DNA of 64,000 nucleotides from the NCBI GenBank assembly GCA_021018815.1, contig JAITYX010000124.1, positions 310,001-374,000 of the forward strand, written 5' to 3'. Made by a program: the position numbers and the translations under genes. Source of the stretch: Talinum fruticosum. Taxonomy: Eukaryota; Streptophyta; Magnoliopsida; Caryophyllales; Talinaceae. Under the pieces are notes generated by a model. That model was not told the DNA's origin. It did not search any database and saw only the letters and a program-made list of their open reading frames with translations. Shown piece by piece: positions 59,567-64,000 of this stretch. Each line of letters opens with the position of its first letter. Position 1 is the stretch's first letter.

Positions 59567-59641
59567 AGTAAGATGTTAATATATTTTAAAGTTCTACAAT
59601 GTCAAGATTACAAGAACTTTAAAATATATTGACATCTTACT
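59567..59641. repeat. 29-bp inverted repeat with 17-nt loop
   Basis: The left arm 59567-59595 (starting AGTAAGATGTTAATATA) and right arm 59613-59641 are complementary at 28 of 29 positions, the exception being a possible G-U pair. Loop 59596-59612. The end of the right arm coincides with the start of the hAT-like element at 59641. Confidence 0.85.
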
Positions 59642-60207
59642 AGGGGTGAGCACGTATGGCGGGGTACCCTTGAACTTGATCGGAACCGGTCAAACAGGTA
59701 AAGTTCTAGAATCGGAACCATTTGACCGATGCCGGGAAAGGTACATATAATTTAGGGACTTGTCCGACGGGTTCCATTTCCGATTCTAATAATAAAACCT
59801 CGAAACCGAAATTTGGAACCGTTAAGACAAGTTTAGGTTCTTGGAACAATGGGTACTTAGAACTGTTAACAATGTTCTAGATTTTTAACCTTTTTAATTT
59901 TCTGTTTTTAATATGAGATTCGGGTGATTTTCACTTCAATTTTTAATATGACACCCAATCCACAATTGATTGAAAAATCTAAGAAATATTAGTAAGCACC
60001 TCAACTTTTTTTATTTTTGTAATAATAATGATATGGAAATGGTACCTTGGAAGCGGAATCGGACTTTGTGGTTCAAATTTAGGTTCCTGAAATTCGAAAC
60101 GAATCAAACGAGGTTCCGTTTAAGGTTCCTAAAATTCGAAATCGATCAAATAGGTTCGGGTTCATATTTCTAATTTTGAAATAAGGTACCCGGAATCATT
60201 CACCCTA
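59641..60207. mobile_element. hAT-like MITE, about 0.57 kb
   Basis: The left end is TAGGGGTGAGCACG with GGGGTACC nearby, and the reversed right end is TAGGGTGAATGATTCCGGGT then ACC. The interior has repeated GGAACC/GGTTCC motifs in both orientations, such as AATCGGAACC and AGGTTCCTAAAATTCG. Flanking octamers (CATCTTAC and TGTACTAC) match at only half their positions, so the target duplication is doubtful. Confidence 0.55.
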
Positions 60208-60471
60208 TGTACTACTACTTCCATCTTATAAAAATTGTCCAAATTGGTCAAAAGGAATGTACTTTAAATTTAAGTGTAAGAATAAGAAAACATATTTAAT
60301 GAATATTTTTTAAAAGCTAATCAAAATTTCGTTTTTTGGTAATTTATAAATTAATTAATTTTGCACATATAATATACTAATATGATTAAATTATAACAAA
60401 ATAAAGGTTAAATTATATCTTGACCTAATTTGACAAGTTTTAGGGAATAAAGGGAGTATTAATGAAGGTAC

Positions 60472-61210
60472 AATGATTCTAAGTATATTACAATCACGAC
60501 AATTATAATAATATAAATGAATCTCTACCATACATGTGAATTGAATCAATCATGACCATTTAATTTTTTTAATTTTAAATAAGTTAAAAAAATATTTTTA
60601 AAATTTTAATAAATCTTCTTAAAATTTGACTAACCTAATTAGATGATATTGTGTTTGGCATTATGCAATTATTAATCACAACTAAAATACTAAAAGCCAT
60701 TTATAAAAAACAACCCAGAAAACCATCAACTTTAAGTGCCATTCTTGTCAACCCCTTCCCCGGCCACAATGGAGTGTTAAACTCTAGCTAATCTCGCCGA
60801 TTTTGGTTTAGTGCCGTCATAAAGGTGTTGCAGCAACCTTCCAGGGCCAGAAGGAACACCAAGGGTTTCTTCTTGAGGTTCGTCCTCGGAGCGAGCTTGT
60901 CCTCAATGAAGTTTGCGGCGGCGATGAGCTCTAATCAGGCAATTTTTCATGCCATCCAGGATCAAGTGGTGAGGGTCTTTACGACCGGCAACCATGTTGT
61001 GTTCCGATTTCTTTGTGTTAATTTATGTTTCTATATTTTTTTAGCCCCGTAAGTCATGAATATAATTGAGGAAAATAGGAAGGCAAACAAACATGAATCT
61101 GTTTCTATAAGTATAAATGTTTTTAAATTTTTAGATATAATTTACTTTATTTAAAAAATAAAAAATTTAAACGGTTAAGATGTATATATAACACTTGTAT
61201 GGTCTAAATG
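60472..61210. repeat. Dispersed repeat D, copy 2
   Basis: Same-orientation relative of 49698-50552, slightly shorter. Its GC-rich core (60825-61025) keeps the plus-strand phrase FLRFVLGASL and the minus-strand phrase LAPRTNLKKKPLVFLLALEG, with stops in both frames. The two copies flank the tandem array. Confidence 0.7.
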
Positions 61211-62364
61211 CAATTATTCTTGAATAACAGTATATGAAAATAAAATATGCCGTCTTTCCATAAAAAATAGCACAAAAGATTAACCTTTTTCACTTCTTTT
61301 TCTTTCTAAAACCTAAATCTTCTAGGGCCCAAAGGGACACAACAACTTCATCTTGGAGGAGAGACAAGAAGAAAAGGATCATCGGACTTCAAGAACCCAG
61401 TTCAACTTGCTCTGTAGCCATATCTGGAAAAGCACAAGTTTAAAATATCGTCATAAACCTGAGGCCCGCTAATCATGTTCGCTTGAAATATCAAGTCATT
61501 TGATAATTTCATGCAACTCGACAAAATGGGTATACTGATAAAGGAGGACTCACAAATTGTGAAGCCCAGCAATGCTAGCAACAACACTAGTAATGGTTAT
61601 TATAACAAGCACAAGGATAAGAAGGGTAGTGCACTTTCTAATTATAACAAGGAAAGAAGGATATTGGGGTAAACCCAATTATTCCTATCAAATGGCCCAT
61701 GTTAAATGGTATAACCTCATTCAAGAAGATGCAAACCACTTAACCAGACTTAGAAGACACTTCAAATGTACCACTCTAACCTAATAGAACCTTTTTACCG
61801 TAGGTTCCAAATGACACAACTAATTGCCTTCAATAATATCTAATAAAAGATTCAAACAAATCCCATAACACATTAAGCATTTAGAGAACAAATGTCACCG
61901 TAACACATGGACTCAAGCGTGGCACTATGTATTCAGCGTTAAAATCATTATATTTAGTAAGATAGCGCCAAAAAGGTTCATGCTCAAATTGAATACCATG
62001 GAAAATCGACAATTTGATTATTTTTTAAAATTTTTAAGTTTTAATTTTTTTATTTTTGAAATAAAGACCTAAGCTCAAATGCTTGTTTGTCGTGTTTTAT
62101 GAATTTATACGACTTACAAATAAAACATATCAAGTGGGTACTCGGGTGTCGAACCACCAAAGAAGGGTTTTAAATATTGGAATTTATTCGAGAGACTCAA
62201 GTTAGGCAAAATCACAAATGTGAAATTTTGAACAATAAAACGTAACCTCAAAGAAAGCGAAAAGGGGTTTCGATTGTGATTTTTCCAACTAACGAACTAA
62301 ATAGTCGAGACGAGGCCCTAATATACCCAACTTATCTTTTTTTTTTTCTTTTTTGGCTCTGTTA
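61211..62364. other. AT-rich intergenic; no gene seen
   Basis: Short frames only, no recognisable domain. Confidence 0.5.
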
Positions 62365-62775
62365 CGCAAAATGAATTTTTTGAGTGGCGGATAGCGGTTT
62401 GTGTAGGCGATAAGCTGTTTAATTAGCTTAGTCTTTGTTAGATTTTAGCTATTAGCAAATAGCATGTTCAACTGAGTGGTTGAATAAATGTTTTCGGTAA
62501 ACTTTAAGTTGAGTTAGCTGATTATGTCAATTGACGTAAAAGGATATAGATAATTTGCTAAATATAAATAATTGAAGGGATGTTTTCGTCAAAAAAAAAA
62601 AATGAAACACTACTTTTAAATGTTAAAAACTAATGTTCTTAATTTTTCATAAAGACACCACTTGAACCGCTATAAATTACTATAAACATAAGATAAAACA
62701 CTAACTTATCGAACGTTATTATTTAATTAGTTACTGTTTTGAATCAAAACAGTTAAAATTACTCCAAACTAGATT
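62365..62775. mobile_element. MITE family X, copy 3 (uninterrupted)
   Basis: About 410 bases matching the broken copies at 17350-18390 and 18390-20915 in order: GAGTGGCGGATAGCGG, TTAGATTTTAGCTATTAG, GTTGAATAAATGTTTT, GTAAAAGGATATAGATAA, AAACACTACTTTTAAATG and ATTACTCCAAAC. It serves as the reference for the empty insertion sites in copies 1 and 2. Confidence 0.65.
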
Positions 62776-63079
62776 TAAAAGATTCCATATGATATTGGAG
62801 GAGGTAATACCTTCCCGACGTAATGCTTCAACCCCCTGCCAAACAAGTCGACTATTTATGAGGGTGAGGGGAGGTAGGGACGCACACAAGAAAAATAAGA
62901 TGCCCAAAGACTCAAACTTTGACACATCCATTTGTAATTATCGACAGAAACTCATCAAAGTTGGAAGCTTCCTTCTTATAGCGGGACCAATTGACGTTAT
63001 TCATCCGTCACAAACTGCCAGCTGCCCTTCCCCTCTCTCCATTTTAAGGTCTCTATACGACCCTTTATTTCCAGATTTA

Positions 63080-63579
63080 CACTCTCTTTCTCAGTCACTC
63101 TCTCTTCCCCTTTGCTCTCACTCCACTCCATTTTCAAAACCCTTACCCTCTGCAACTTCACTTCAGATCTACTATACCCTTTTACCCTATAAACTCCAAA
63201 CAAAAAAGTCAATAGTTATGTAGATTTCTGTATCACAGGACATGGGTTTCTAGTTTTGGGAGGGAAATGATGGATTCCAAGTGGTTTGAGCCAATGCCGA
63301 TAAGGGCTCCGAGGAGGGTCTGGTTAGGGTTCCAAAAATCAATGGGTCTCCTTGTGGGTGGAAATCACACCTCCTCCAGGTTTTGTACTCGCTAAATTTC
63401 TCTCTCCTCTTTGTTTGGCTTTTCCTCTCAATCTCTCTTTTTAATCTGCAATTTTGAGATAAGAAATCAGACTTAGATTTTCTCGAGTAGGGATCGACAC
63501 AAAGCGGTACTTCCGATCAGATCTGGTCAAATTTGTTGCTAATTCGCCCCGATTACAGTGCAAAACGTTGAATTTTAAG
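63080..63579 (+). promoter_or_regulatory. 5' leader of the methyltransferase gene
   Basis: CT-rich sequence from about 63080 and a TATA-like CTATAAACTCC at 63188-63198 precede a leader with several upstream ATGs: ATG-TAG at about 63217, ATG-GGT-TTC-TAG at 63242, and a 42-codon uORF at 63267. The leader is likely to reduce translation of the main frame. The exact transcription start is unknown. Confidence 0.5.
63267..63395 (+). CDS. Upstream ORF (42 codons), likely conserved-peptide uORF
   Basis: The frame reads MMDSKWFEPMPIRAPRRVWL, then GFQKSMGLLVGG and NHTSSRFCTR stop, ending 184 bases before the main ATG. The composition is unusual for random leader DNA (two Trp, an Arg-rich APRR core) and it overlaps no other exon. 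In Arabidopsis the related gene AT3G53400 is, as I recall, annotated with a conserved-peptide uORF (CPuORF46/47 group). If homologous, the nascent peptide may stall ribosomes and repress the methyltransferase. I did not align it. Confidence 0.6.
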   Translation: MMDSKWFEPMPIRAPRRVWLGFQKSMGLLVGGNHTSSRFCTR

Positions 63580-64000
63580 ATGATTGTTATGGGTGGGGCG
63601 GGGAATTCTGCGGCCATTAAGAAATTGAAATGGCAAGCCCTTCATGGGTCTTTGGCCAAACGATTGGCTCTTCGTACTTTGATGTTTGCTATTGCAATTT
63701 CAATGTTGCCGCTTATGCAAATTGTGTATAATGTGGATCCAACAAAACCCTTTTTCTTGAGCTCTGACTTGTCTGAATCTGAGATGGGCTTTTTGGGTCC
63801 CAATTCTTTGTTGGGTAGGGTTTTAATGCCCTTTACCCCCATTGCATTTCCACATTTGAGGTCTGGAATGTGCAAGGAAAATATGAATTTGACTGCCAAT
63901 GTGGCTATTGAGCTTATGGACAAGAACTTGTTGAATTATGGTGCAAAAGCTCTTTGTATTGGCCAGAGGTCCGCGGAGGCCATGATGACATTGAATGAAA
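63580..64000 (+). CDS. Plant membrane-anchored SAM-dependent methyltransferase-like protein (5' part)
   Basis: An open frame from ATG 63580 runs off the window after 140 codons. It begins MIVMGGAGNSAAIKKLKW, then has a probable signal anchor (RTLMFAIAISMLPLMQIVYN, residues about 34-53), a luminal stem (FLSSDLSESEMGFLGPN), and the start of the family's conserved region, CKENMNLTANVAIELMDKNL then GAKALCIGQRSAEAMMTLNE. This resembles the plant S-adenosylmethionine-dependent methyltransferase family that includes Arabidopsis AT1G29790 and AT3G53400. The SAM-binding motifs would lie downstream. An in-frame stop upstream of 63580 and no earlier ATG in that frame support this start. An alternative Met is at 63589. 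Confidence 0.82.
   Translation, partial: MIVMGGAGNSAAIKKLKWQALHGSLAKRLALRTLMFAIAISMLPLMQIVYNVDPTKPFFLSSDLSESEMGFLGPNSLLGRVLMPFTPIAFPHLRSGMCKENMNLTANVAIELMDKNLLNYGAKALCIGQRSAEAMMTLNE

Noticed and set aside
62789..63223. 144-codon plus-strand frame before the methyltransferase gene
   Set aside because: Second half is CT-rich leader translation with Ser/Leu/Pro bias; no domain, and it ends before the uORF.

Overview
This window is nuclear DNA from a flowering plant, almost certainly a eudicot. It is AT-rich, its genes are split by GT-AG introns (one apparent GC-AG), and the recognisable genes are plant families: a creC/WDR20-type WD40 protein, a trichome-birefringence-like (TBL) acetyltransferase, a LETM1-like protein, a RING-CH membrane protein and a plant-specific membrane-anchored methyltransferase. 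Most of the remaining sequence is transposon debris. No tRNA, rRNA, organelle, phage or CRISPR sequence was seen.

Layout. 1-3.9 kb: AT-rich sequence, then a leftward 5' leader and a first exon coding the importin-beta-binding domain of importin-alpha, broken by frameshifts and a stop. 5.9-16.6 kb: leftward WD40 gene with 11 coding exons; its 5.5 kb intron 4 carries a 1.3 kb hAT element with an 8-bp target duplication, and exon 10 lacks one base. 17.3-20.9 kb: three-layer nest of MITEs, a LINE scrap and a fold-back element. 21.9-23.7 kb: two further MITE-like elements. 23.8-29.1 kb: rightward TBL gene, intron 1 occupied by a complete but pol-less Copia element in antisense; its exon 2 has several frameshifts. 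29.1-30.0 kb: three last exons of a leftward LETM1-like gene, tail-to-tail with the TBL gene, with an in-frame stop. 33.6-42.1 kb: intact leftward RING-CH E3 ligase gene with 8 coding exons.

42-52.7 kb is gene-poor: a 2.3 kb hAT-like element carrying a LINE tail, a SINE-like unit, one copy of an unidentified dispersed repeat and a probable solo LTR. 52.76-59.15 kb is the most unusual part: seven head-to-tail units of about 0.9 kb, alternating between two subtypes (a roughly 1.8 kb higher-order dimer). Each holds, on the minus strand, a TATA box, a telo-box leader and a decaying reading frame for an Asn/His/Asp-rich peptide with a Lys-rich tail. I recognise no family for it. A second copy of the dispersed repeat lies beyond the array. 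63.1-64 kb holds the start of the methyltransferase gene, with a 42-codon upstream ORF in its leader.

The genes do not form one pathway. The TBL/LETM1 pair and the WD40/methyltransferase pair resemble gene neighbours I remember from Arabidopsis (AT3G11570/AT3G11560 and AT3G53390/AT3G53400), suggesting old conserved linkage stretched by transposons. Several broken frames involve one-base indels in GC-rich runs, so residual assembly error must be separated from real pseudogenisation.
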